Positions 46,277-55,252 of a DNA stretch of 64,000 nucleotides are shown here, in pieces (the stretch's first letter is position 1; every line of letters begins with the position of its first letter). The position numbers and the translations under genes are program-made. The notes under the pieces are model-generated. The model was not told the DNA's origin and did no database searches. It saw only the letters and a program-made list of their open reading frames with translations. Source of the stretch: Sphingopyxis sp. DBS4 (GTDB taxonomy: Bacteria > Pseudomonadota > Alphaproteobacteria > Sphingomonadales > Sphingomonadaceae); the NCBI RefSeq assembly GCF_024628865.1, contig NZ_CP102384.1:1003001-1067000 (forward strand), in the 5' to 3' direction.

Positions 46277-47515
46277 ATGACCGACATATTCGTCATGGGG
46301 GTTGGGATGACCCCGTTCGGAAAACAGTTCGACAAGAGCCTGAAAATGCTCTGCGCCGAAGCTTCGTCGCAGGCCTTTTCCGACGCAGGATGCACCGCCG
46401 GCGATGTCGAAGCCATCTTCTTCGGCAATTGCGTCCAGGGGCATATGGAGGGCCAGGACATGATCCGCGGCGAAATCGTGGCGCGAGCGATGGGCATCTC
46501 AAGCGTTCCCGTGGTGAATGTCGAAAACGCATGTGCGACGGCTTCCACGGCCTTGCACATGGCCGCCGCCTATGTTCGATCGGGGGCAGCGGATGTCGTA
46601 CTCGCGCTCGGCGCGGAGAAGATGTACTCGCCCGACAAGGCGCTCATGTTCAGTGCATTCGATGGCGCTTGGGACGTGCATGAAACCGAGTCGGGCCGCG
46701 CGCAGCTGCTGGCCATGGGCAATGGCGTCGATGTTCCGGAAGGAACGACATCGAGTCAGCCTTACAGCGTTTTCATGGATGTATACGCCGCGATGGCACG
46801 CGCGCACATGAAGACCTACGGCTCGACGCAAGCGCAAATCGCGGCCGTCTCGGCGAAAAATCACATGCATTCGACGCGCAATCTGCTTGCCCAGTATCGC
46901 CTCCCATATACCGTCGAAAGTGTACTCGCTGCGCCTCCGATCGTTTACCCGTTCACACTGCCGATGTGCTCTCCGATCAGCGACGGCGCCGCCGCTGCGA
47001 TCATCTGCAGCGAAGCCGGTCGGCGCAAACTGTCGGCAGCCCCGGACAGGGCGCTAAGAATCCTGGCGTCTGTGCTGCAAACCGGCGCCGCGCGCGATCC
47101 CTTTGATTATGACCACCATGTCAGCCGCCTTGCGGCGAACCGGGCCTATGCGATGGCCGGCGTGGGGCCAGAAGATATTGGCGTCGCGGAGGTGCATGAC
47201 GCCACGGCGGTTGGCGAGATCATTGAAATCGAGGCGCTCGGCCTGACGCCGCCTGGCGAGGGCGGACTCGCGGCAGAGCGCGGTGAGACGGCGCTGGGTG
47301 GGCGTATTCCGGTAAACACGTCGGGCGGGCTTGAATGCAAGGGACATCCGATCGGCGCCACCGGGCTCGGCCAAATCTACGAGCTTGCGCTGCAATTGCG
47401 CGGCGAGGCGGAAGATCGACAGGTTCCGAATGCCCGGTTCGCGATCGCGCAGAACGGCGGAGGTGTCATCGGGGTGGAAGAGGCGGTGGTCGCCGTCACG
47501 ATCCTGGGCCGGTAG
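46277..47515 (+). CDS. SCP2/SCP-x-type thiolase (copy 1)
   Basis: 412 aa. The nucleophile C86 (NVENACATAST), then GGLECKGHPIGATG with H357, and HDATAVGEI place it in the thiolase superfamily. The lack of a second C-terminal CxG Cys is typical of SCP2-type lipid thiolases, which cleave branched or sterol-side-chain 3-ketoacyl-CoA. ATG 46277 is preferred; an in-frame ATG lies at 46265. It starts 43 bp after the crotonase gene. Confidence 0.9.
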   Translation: MTDIFVMGVGMTPFGKQFDKSLKMLCAEASSQAFSDAGCTAGDVEAIFFGNCVQGHMEGQDMIRGEIVARAMGISSVPVVNVENACATASTALHMAAAYVRSGAADVVLALGAEKMYSPDKALMFSAFDGAWDVHETESGRAQLLAMGNGVDVPEGTTSSQPYSVFMDVYAAMARAHMKTYGSTQAQIAAVSAKNHMHSTRNLLAQYRLPYTVESVLAAPPIVYPFTLPMCSPISDGAAAAIICSEAGRRKLSAAPDRALRILASVLQTGAARDPFDYDHHVSRLAANRAYAMAGVGPEDIGVAEVHDATAVGEIIEIEALGLTPPGEGGLAAERGETALGGRIPVNTSGGLECKGHPIGATGLGQIYELALQLRGEAEDRQVPNARFAIAQNGGGVIGVEEAVVAVTILGR

Positions 47516-47552
47516 TTGTCAGAGCGCGCCTAGGGAAACACGGGGTCACGAT

Positions 47553-48698
47553 ATGAACTTTGAGCTGTCCGATGAACAACGCATGGCGGTGGAAACCGTC
47601 CGCCGCTTTCTCGACAACAAGCTTGAGCCGGAAATCCGCCGGCATGGGGAGCGGTTCATCCCCAAACCGCTCATGAAGGAATGGACTCAAGCACTGACCG
47701 GCTATGGCCATATTACCGCACCGCATCAGGAGCAATGGGGCGGGCTTGATATGGGATGGCTCACTCATCTGCTCATTTTCGAGGAGATCGCCTATTCCTC
47801 GCTCGATGTGGCCATACCCGGCTTCATCAACGCGGTTGGCGCAGAACTCATCCGCCGCTTCGCCCCGGAGACGATCAAGCAACGCTATCTTGCCGACCTC
47901 GTCGCGGCCGAGAAGTTCGTTTCGCTCGGCATCTCGGAGCCCGATGTCGGCTCGGACGTCGCCGCCATCAAGACACGCGCCGTACGAGACGGCGATTTCT
48001 GGGTCATCAATGGCGAAAAGACCTGGATCACCAACGGAGCCTACTCGGACATCTTCATCTGTACGTGCAAGACTGGCGAAAATGAAGTCACTCACATCCT
48101 GGTCGATCGTGACGAGAGTGAGTATGAGGTGCGCGATATCCAGAAGATGGCGCTCAACGGCCAATCGACTGCACAGATATTCCTGACCGAATGCCGCGTA
48201 CCGGTGGCAAACACGATCGGCCGGGTCGGCGATGGATTGCGCAATACGTTGCAAGTGTTCGAGATTGCCCGCTGCCATATGGCGATGTGGAGTATCGGCA
48301 TCGCACGGCGAGCAATGGATGAGGCGATCGCGTACGCTCGCGATCGCGCGCAGCATGGCAAGAAGATCGCCGGCCATCAGCTGATCGCCGACAAGATCGC
48401 CATCATGGCGACCAAGATCGACGCAGCCCGTCTGTTGACGCACCGGGCAATATCCCTCGTCCAGGCGGGCACGCGCGCAGAGACGGAATGCTCGATGGCC
48501 AAGTGGTACGCCACCGAAATGGCGATCGAAGCGACGCGCGATGCGCTTCAGATCCATGGCGGCAACGGCGTCACCCGCGAATTCATCGTCGAGCGGCTGG
48601 TGCGTGAGGCGATCATTTGCCCCATCCCCGATGGCACGACGGAGATTCAAAAGCTTGTTGTTTCGCGCGCCCTGACCGGCATTCAAGCCTTTCGGTAA
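47553..48698 (+). CDS. Acyl-CoA dehydrogenase
   Basis: 381 aa. The N-terminal helical, middle beta (SEPDVGSDVAAIKT, INGEKTWITNGAYSD) and C-terminal helical domains with RDRAQHGKKI and QIHGGNGVT are complete. The segment normally carrying the catalytic Glu (YEGT in MCAD) reads IPDGTTEIQ, placing Asp360 there. Activity may rely on Asp or another residue. It introduces the 2,3-double bond in the branched acyl-CoA. It follows the thiolase gene by 37 bp. Confidence 0.9.
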   Translation: MNFELSDEQRMAVETVRRFLDNKLEPEIRRHGERFIPKPLMKEWTQALTGYGHITAPHQEQWGGLDMGWLTHLLIFEEIAYSSLDVAIPGFINAVGAELIRRFAPETIKQRYLADLVAAEKFVSLGISEPDVGSDVAAIKTRAVRDGDFWVINGEKTWITNGAYSDIFICTCKTGENEVTHILVDRDESEYEVRDIQKMALNGQSTAQIFLTECRVPVANTIGRVGDGLRNTLQVFEIARCHMAMWSIGIARRAMDEAIAYARDRAQHGKKIAGHQLIADKIAIMATKIDAARLLTHRAISLVQAGTRAETECSMAKWYATEMAIEATRDALQIHGGNGVTREFIVERLVREAIICPIPDGTTEIQKLVVSRALTGIQAFR

Positions 48699-48803
48699 GG
48701 CTCAGACGAAAACGACAGCGTCGACGGAAATGGAGCCGCGTGCCTGACTCGCACAGGATCAAATGCGCAGATGCGTCGCTCAGGTAAAAGAGGCAGACAA
48801 GCG

Positions 48804-49706
48804 ATGGACGAAGAGCTTCGTTTCGATGGCAGGGTAGTGGTTGTGACCGGAGCCGGAGGCGGACTTGGGCGCCAGTACGCGCTGATGTTTGGCGGGCGCG
48901 GAGCCAAGGTGGTGGTGAATGATCTGGGTGGCGACGAGAAAGGGAGCGGCAGCTGCTCCACAGCCGCTGACAATGTGGTCGACGAAATTCGAGCCACGGG
49001 CGGTCAGGCGGTGGCAAATTATGCGTCGGTCGAGGAGGGCGCGCTGATCATCCAAGCCGCGCTTGACAACTTCGGAACCGTTGACGTCGTCATCAACAAT
49101 GCCGGCATCCTGCGCGATGTGAGCTTCCACAAAATGACCGACGAAGACTGGACACTGCTTCAGCGGGTCCATCTGAATGGGACGCGGGCAGTGACGCAGG
49201 CAGCATGGCCGATACTGCGCGACAAGGGCTATGGCCGCATCGTCATGACCACGTCTGCAGCCGCAATCTACGGCAACTTCGGTCAGGCCAACTATGCCGC
49301 AGCCAAGCTCGGAATATTGGGGCTTGCGAACGCGCTGGCGGAGGAGGGGCGGTCCAGAAACATCCAGGTTAATACGATCGCCCCAATCGCCGCATCGCGT
49401 ATGACCGCGACCGCCTTTCCACAAGAGTTTCTCGCCAATCTCAGAGCGGAAGCGATCAGTCCATTGGTCGGTTGGCTTGCGCACGAGAATTGCAGCGAAA
49501 CCAAAGGGCTTTTTGAAGTTGGAGCCGGCTATATCGCCAAGCTTAGGTGGGAGCGCGCGCTTGGGCACGCCTTCGGAGCGGACAGGGCGTTCACGCTCGA
49601 TGATGTCGCCCGGCACTGGGGTAGAATTGTCGACTTCACGGATGCCGAGCACCCGCTCGGGCTGAATGACAGCCTTGAGGCGGTAGAACGGGCGCTGAGA
49701 GCGTAA
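48804..49706 (+). CDS. MFE-2/HSD17B4-type short-chain dehydrogenase
   Basis: 300 aa. TGAGGGLG (residues 15-22), NDLGGDEKG, NNAGILRD and the catalytic S151, Y164 and K168 are intact. GLFEVGAGYIAKLRWER is the hallmark of the (3R)-hydroxyacyl-CoA dehydrogenase domain of peroxisomal multifunctional enzyme 2. It oxidises 3-hydroxyacyl-CoA to 3-ketoacyl-CoA. An AGAGG lies ten bases before ATG 48804. It is stand-alone, without the hydratase or SCP2 domains. Confidence 0.92.
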   Translation: MDEELRFDGRVVVVTGAGGGLGRQYALMFGGRGAKVVVNDLGGDEKGSGSCSTAADNVVDEIRATGGQAVANYASVEEGALIIQAALDNFGTVDVVINNAGILRDVSFHKMTDEDWTLLQRVHLNGTRAVTQAAWPILRDKGYGRIVMTTSAAAIYGNFGQANYAAAKLGILGLANALAEEGRSRNIQVNTIAPIAASRMTATAFPQEFLANLRAEAISPLVGWLAHENCSETKGLFEVGAGYIAKLRWERALGHAFGADRAFTLDDVARHWGRIVDFTDAEHPLGLNDSLEAVERALRA

Positions 49707-49792
49707 TCAACCCAATGAATTACCATGATATTTTTGAGCGGCCGTCGGGCTGCCGATGGCGTCGTGCCGCCGCCAGATATCGATGAGCAGCA

Positions 49793-49824
49793 GGAATAGT
49801 TCTGCAGCGAATTGAATTGGACGA
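49793..49824 (+). promoter_or_regulatory. Conserved 32-bp box B
   Basis: GGAATAGTTC and ATTGAATTGGACGA are identical to box A outside the variable middle. It lies 64 bp before the ATG of the broken TonB receptor, the same position as in box A. Confidence 0.65.
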
Positions 49825-49888
49825 CGGCCCTCAAATGCCGCCAAACGGCATGAACTACACAATATCTCCTGGGAAGAGAGGATCAGCC

Positions 49889-52051
49889 ATGAGAGGATGT
49901 CTATTGGCGTCTGCCGCGTTGTTGTGCTCGGGAACAGCATTTGCCCAGGAAGCAACGCCCCAGGCGAACGACCAAACCGGGAGCGCCACGGAAGCGCTGG
50001 CTGAGGACATTGTCGTTACCGCCACCAAAAAGGGCTATGGCGAAAGCGTGCAGAAAGTACCGATGGCGGTCACGGCTTTTGGTGAAGCGCAGTTGGATGC
50101 CAAGTTCGTCCAGAATCTTCAAAGTCTGAGCTACGACGTTCCCAACGTCCAGCTCGAGGATGTGGGTACGGCACCGGGCTATGCCAATTTCACTATCCGG
50201 GGCCTCGGCATCAACAGCACGATCCCATCGATCGACCCCACCGTAGGCGTTTTCACTGACGGTATTTACCTCGGCATCAACGCTGGTGTCGTGCTGGACA
50301 ACTTCGACCTTGAGGGGATCTAAGTTCTGCGTGGACCGCAAGGCTTGCTTTTCGGTCGCAACGTTACCGGCGGTGCCGTGGTTGTGCGGACCACACGGCC
50401 CAGCTTCGATTTTGGAGCCAAAGCCAAGCTATCCATTGAAACGGGACTGAAGAAGACCGTAAGCGGCACGGTTACCGGACCTATCGTCGATGACGTTTTG
50501 GCTGCCAAATTGGCCGTCTACTACAGCGACGACAATGGCTGGTTTCGCAACCGCTTCGACAATCGCAGCTTCGGTAAATCACATGACCTTATCATTCGCC
50601 CGGCACTTTCGCTCAAGGGTGGCGACCGCTTCCGAATGGATCTCCGCTATGAGCATGGCGATGTCGAAAGCGATGGAGCCCCTGTCCAGAGTCACGCGCT
50701 GTTTCCCCGCGACAGCTTCAGGTTTTCGATCAATTTCCCAGGTTTCTATGATGCCAAATGGGACCAGGCGATCGTGGAAACCAACATCGATGTCGGTCTG
50801 GGCGGAGGCGTCTTCACCAACATCGCTGGCTATCGGAAATTCCGATCCTCCGCGGGCGCTGATATCGATGGAACACCACAGTCCTTCTTTCATGCCTTTT
50901 TCGAAATCGACCAGGATCAGCTCAGCGACGAACTTCGTTATGCCGGAAGGTTCGGTGACGTCGAATTGACAACCGGTCTATACTATTTTTCCCAGGATCT
51001 TCGTTACGCCGAGCTGCGGAATCTTTTGGGCGGTGCTCGGATCGTTTCCGGTGGGGGTACGCAAGACCAGACAACATGGGGCATTTTTGCTTCGACCGAC
51101 TGGCATTTCACCGATACGCTGACCTTGAATCTCGGCGCGCGGTATAGCTGGGAACGCAAAGCCGTTCGGGTCTCGGCCTTGCGCGCAAATGGTTGCAATC
51201 TAGACACGCTGATCTGTGCAACCAATTTCGCCGACGCGGCAAAATGGCGAGGGTTTACGCCGAAAATCGGCCTTCAGTGGAAGCCGGATGACGACACGCA
51301 GATTTATGGCCTTTACACGCGCGGGTTCCGCAGCGGCGGATATAATTTGCGCAACACCGATCCCGCTGTGCCGCCGGGGCCATTCAATCAAGAGACCCAG
51401 GACAGTTTCGAACTCGGCGCCAAGAAGCAATTCGGGCGCCACCGGATCAACCTGGCGGCCTTCTACAATCGCATGAAGGACCTGCAGCGCGAGATCAACC
51501 TGCCCGGACCGCTTGGCGTCAGCCAGGTCATACGGAACACCGCCGACGCCACAATCAAAGGCGTCGAGGCCGAGGGGCAGTTTTTTCTTTTGTCCAACCT
51601 CGTGATTTCGGGTCAGCTCGGCTACGTGAATGGCCAGTATCGCAACGTCCAGTTCGACCTCAGCGGTGATGGCGTCATCAACGATGTGGATCGTGCGCTC
51701 AAATTGCCAAGGCTGTCGCCATGGACCTATGGCGTGGGGCTGACTTATGATCAGCAGCTTGGCGAATTGGGGACAGCAACGGCGCGTGTCAGCTTCACGC
51801 ATCGCGACAAGGCGGCATTCACCGACAACAACGTCGGCTTCCTTCAGGGCGCCGATATGCTCGATGCGAGCCTCACATTGGCGACCGACAACAAGCACTG
51901 GCGCTTCTCCATCTATGGCCGAAACCTCCTGAATGAGGTGACGATTGGCGGCGATACACCTTTGCCGGCGGCCTTCGGGGGCACGGGTGCAAGCCTTTCA
52001 CCGCTAAACAGGGGGCGCGTCATCGGCGGAGAAGTGGCGATTAGCTTCTAG
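49889..52051 (+). pseudogene. TonB-dependent receptor broken by one in-frame stop
   Basis: Signal peptide, TonB-box-like EDIVVTATKK, plug and barrel (ending VIGGEVAISF) are continuous in one frame over 721 codons except for TAA at 50321-50323. The stop replaces the conserved Glu of the EVLRGPQG plug motif, so GAA to TAA is the simplest event. No frameshift is visible. Without readthrough only a 144-residue plug fragment is made. It is the second receptor of the unit and is preceded by a 32-bp conserved box at 49793-49824. Confidence 0.88.
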
Positions 52052-52110
52052 GCCATTTTCGAGGCGAGTGGAATCACCCGCCAACTCGGAAAATGCCCAA
52101 GATCAATTTG

Positions 52111-52164
52111 CTAGAGCATTTCCTGCCGGAAAGCCGGTTCCCACTTCTGCGCGAAATGCTCTAG
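52111..52164. repeat. AGAGCATTTC palindromic repeat
   Basis: The arms CTAGAGCATTTC and GAAATGCTCTAG enclose the GCCGGAAAGCCGGTTCCCAC-type core. The pattern is known as an abundant alphaproteobacterial intergenic repeat. It lies between the broken receptor and the LysR gene. Confidence 0.75.
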
Positions 52165-52215
52165 CTGATCGCGACGGATGCAGCGGATTTCCGATCGCAC
52201 CCCGCCCCCTTGCCG

Positions 52216-53125
52216 TTAATCCGATGGTGCGGTGCGCCATGCCTGACGAACAAGGCTGACGAGCGCACGGCCAGCCGGTTTTACCTGCCAGCGGCTACGC
52301 ACAGCATAACAAAGCGTCAATGGATCGAATAAACCGATTCCCTCCAAGGCCACGAAATTGGCGCGAAACCATGAGTTCTCGGTGAACTGTTTTGCAACCA
52401 TCCCGATAGCATCGGATGTGGCAACGATCCGTCGAACCAATTGAAAATAGTCTGTCATGTGGATCCAGTCAGCGGGACGCTTACCGCTTTTTTCGTACAT
52501 CTGCTGAATGATCGATGTGTAGGGTTCGGAAGATGAGGGCACTACGAATTCGAACTGGACCAGCGGCTCCTTGCTGGTCGGGTTTATCCCCAGAATGGGA
52601 TGATTGTTCCGCACAAAAGGCAGTATTTCGATCGAGGCGACCCGCTCGCACTTGAATTCCGGCCAGCGTGCAAAGGCCGCTTCAAGTCCAAAGGCGACAT
52701 CGATATCGCCGCGCGACAGGAGTCGCACGCCCCTTTTCGCTGTTGCCCGAAACGACTTCGACGCGCACTGCCGGATGGCGCCGCAGCAAAGAAACCAGAG
52801 GTTGGGTGAGCAACCAGTCGATTGACCCTGGGAACAGTCCGATTCGAAGCGGGCCCGCATAGGCGTCGGCGCGGCGGGCTGTATCTCCGAGTAGTTCAGC
52901 TGCGTCGGCAAGCAAGCGCGCTGCGCGATCGATAAATTCGCGTCCCTCCTCTGTCGGCATCGCGCCCCGTGAGGTCCGATGGAAAAGGGAATAGCCAAGA
53001 TACCGTTCGAGTTCAGCGACACTCTTGGTCACCGCCGACTGCGTGACACCAACCGCATCCGCTGCCCTGGAGAAGGAACGAAGCTGACCAACCGCGACGG
53101 CATGCTTGAGGCGAGAATCGAGCAT
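52216..53125 (-). pseudogene. LysR family regulator with frameshift
   Basis: The N-terminal winged HTH (LKHAVAVGQLRSFSRAADAV, TQSAVTKSVAELE) reads in one frame to about residue 130. The C-terminal ligand domain (RLLSRGDIDVAFG onward) continues in another. The frame changes in a CCCC run at 52730-52733 (GGGG in the gene). Removing one base gives a normal 302-aa LysR protein. It is divergent from the racemase gene, with a 32-bp box at 53140-53171 just before its start. It may be inactive or a sequencing indel. Confidence 0.85.
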
Positions 53126-53139
53126 GGACATGCCCCACA

Positions 53140-53171
53140 GGAATAATTGCTCCAGAGAATGAATTAGGCGA
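53140..53171. promoter_or_regulatory. Conserved 32-bp box D between LysR and racemase
   Basis: GGAATAATTG, 8 bases, AATGAATTAGGCGA. Same length, with five mismatches in the 24 non-variable bases relative to box A. It lies 14 bp before the LysR ATG and 127 bp before the racemase ATG, where autoregulating LysR proteins usually bind. Confidence 0.6.
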
Positions 53172-53298
53172 ATCAAGGTCATTTTGCCAATCTTACTTTC
53201 GACACTGCCGCCCAGCACGACTGCAACCCGTCTCGAAATCTGGAGCGGCGAAACGGCCTGGATCAAAGCGCCAAGGTCTCAGACGCAGGTATGCCTGA

Positions 53299-54444
53299 AT
53301 GACGAAAACTGGTCCGCTTGCAGGCCTCAAAATACTCGAAATTGCGGGCATCGGCCCGGCGCCGTTTTGCGGAATGCTGTTGGCCGACCTTGGCGCCGAT
53401 GTCGTCGTCATTGAACGCGTAAGCCCTAACTCCGAAAATATCGATCTTGGCAGCGGCGCCATTGTGAACCGCGGGAAACGTGTAATTGCCTTGGATCTGA
53501 AGTCCCCCGAAGGCGTCGCGCATGTCCTGGATCTCGTCCAAAGGGGCGATGTACTGATCGAAGGCATGCGGCCTGGGGTGATGGAGAGGCTCGGCCTTGG
53601 TCCCGAGGTTTGCCTAGCGCGTAACCCCCGCCTTGTATTCGGTCGCATGACGGGTTGGGGGCAGCAGGGACCTCTCGCCCAAGCGGCCGGCCATGACATC
53701 AACTATATCGCGCTGTCAGGAGCCCTTTGGTATGCTGGGCATCCTGGTGAACCGCCAATGGCGCCGCCAAGCCTGGTAGGCGATATTGGGGGTGGAGCGC
53801 TTTATTTGGCCATCGGCGTCCTCGCAGCGGCAATGCACGCCCGGGATACCGGGAATGGGCAAGTGGTTGACGCCGCGATCGTCGATGGGAGCGCTCACAT
53901 GATGAACTTGCTCCTGAGCCTGAAGGCCGCCGGCCAGGTTGCCAGCATACGCGGCTGCAGCATCCTTGACGGCCCTCACTGGTACTCGACCTATCGGTGC
54001 GCCGACGGGAATTTCATCTCAGTCGGATCACTCGAGCCCAAGTTCTATGCGCTGCTTTGCAAAAAGCTGGGGTTGGCCGGCGATAGCAGTTTTGACGACG
54101 GCTATGATCGTGATGCCTGGCCCGAGCTCAAGCAGCGTTTTAGCGAGATATTCGCCATGCGGACACGGGAAGAATGGCGCGCACTGCTGGAAGGCAGCGA
54201 TGCCTGCTTTGCCCCCGTGCTTGATCCGGACGAAGCGGCGCGCCATCCTCATATGGCAGCGCGAGGCGTCTATCGGGAGATCGACAATATCCTTCAGGCA
54301 ATGCCGGCGCCACGTTTTTCGGGCTCGTCACTACCGATCCCCGGACCGATCCCGCTGCATCATGAAGATCCGAGTACAATTCGGCGGGGCTGGAGCAAAC
54401 CGGACCGCTGCGGGATTACCGCCAGAACCGACTGTTGCGAGTAG
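53299..54444 (+). CDS. Alpha-methylacyl-CoA racemase (CaiB/BaiF family)
   Basis: 381 aa. Close in pattern to the mycobacterial racemase MCR: ILEIAGIGPAPFCGMLLADL, GRMTGWGQQGPLAQAAGHD and VGDIGGG. The catalytic pair equals H132 (AGHDINYI) and D162. It epimerises 2R- and 2S-methylacyl-CoA so that beta-oxidation can proceed. Formal CoA transferase activity is less likely because the AMACR signature is strong. It is divergent from the frameshifted LysR gene. Confidence 0.9.
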   Translation: MTKTGPLAGLKILEIAGIGPAPFCGMLLADLGADVVVIERVSPNSENIDLGSGAIVNRGKRVIALDLKSPEGVAHVLDLVQRGDVLIEGMRPGVMERLGLGPEVCLARNPRLVFGRMTGWGQQGPLAQAAGHDINYIALSGALWYAGHPGEPPMAPPSLVGDIGGGALYLAIGVLAAAMHARDTGNGQVVDAAIVDGSAHMMNLLLSLKAAGQVASIRGCSILDGPHWYSTYRCADGNFISVGSLEPKFYALLCKKLGLAGDSSFDDGYDRDAWPELKQRFSEIFAMRTREEWRALLEGSDACFAPVLDPDEAARHPHMAARGVYREIDNILQAMPAPRFSGSSLPIPGPIPLHHEDPSTIRRGWSKPDRCGITARTDCCE

Positions 54445-54731
54445 TCGGTTGGCATGGTGGGCGGCCAGCGGCCCGACACGAACGGTGATTTCATAACTAT
54501 GAACCAATGCGACGCTCCGCTTCGCTGCATTCAAATCAAAGGAGACAACGACACACAGGCACGTCAAACTATCCGATGATTCCTGTACGCCACGCCGGAA
54601 CGGCGATTGCGGACGTGTCCACGGGACGTTGTTCGCATCGTGATTCGCTCGGCGCTTGAAATCAATGCTCGCCCCGGATGTGACGACGCCGATGGGATTT
54701 CCACTGCGGCGGCCACGGCCAATGTCCTGGC
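54445..54731. other. Gene-free stretch at end of copy 1
   Basis: 287 bp without a supportable gene. It does not match the sequence before 37201 and so represents the original right flank of the unit. If the duplication model holds, it should recur after copy 2, outside the window. Confidence 0.4.
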
Positions 54732-54791
54732 GTGAGGGCTTCGGTCATCGACCGATTCGACCGTCCGAATGCGGTCTTTTGGCGCGCCTGA
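54732..54791 (+). pseudogene. Diverged second copy of the 20-codon remnant
   Basis: Starts GTG and reads VRASVIDRFDRP..., stopping at the same TGA position as the 37201 version. About ten substitutions in 60 bp against none in the following kilobases show that this stretch has a different history from the rest of copy 2. Confidence 0.35.
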
Positions 54792-55162
54792 GAATCCGCA
54801 TCGCCAGATGAATTCGTACCTCATCTTCATGATCCAACAACGGCACAATGCACAGCCCGTATACGCGGATGTCGACGGGGCTGCTTTCAAGGCGCGCTGT
54901 CGCCGCTCACGGCGACAGAGATGGTGCATTCACGGTCACCCGAATAGCTGATTTCCTTTGCTACTCGGCAAGGGAAAACCGTTGGCACCGCCGATTACAC
55001 CGATACACCGTTTGGAAAAGCTGGATTGGAACGCCTCGCGCGCGCGCATCCGTCCCGCTGGGCGCGCTCAGCGTGACTATTCCAATGAAGTGTATGGGGT
55101 CATTTGCTCCGCCACGAGACGTCGCCGGTGCAGGCTCAACAATCCTCAATCAATGAGTGGAA

Positions 55163-55194
55163 GGAATAGTTCGCCAACAAATTGAATTGGACGA
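55163..55194 (+). promoter_or_regulatory. Conserved 32-bp box A, copy 2
   Basis: Exact duplicate of 37633-37664, 58 bp before the copy-2 TonB receptor ATG. Confidence 0.65.
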
Positions 55195-55252
55195 TGAGCC
55201 CCAAGGCGCGGCAAATGGCGCCAAATCAAAAAATGCCGTGGGGAGGACAGTC

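Larger units (their letters stand above)
37201..54731. repeat. Copy 1 of a 17.53-kb tandem duplication
   Basis: From about 37331 onward every compared base recurs at +17530 in the window (to 64000 corresponding to 46470). The first 60 bp shows about ten substitutions, and one base is missing in copy 2 in a C-run near 37327. The copy contains TonB receptor, short ORF, ALDH, GMC, ligase, crotonase, thiolase, ACAD, SDR, broken TonB receptor, LysR and racemase, and ends where copy 2 begins. Confidence 0.93.
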
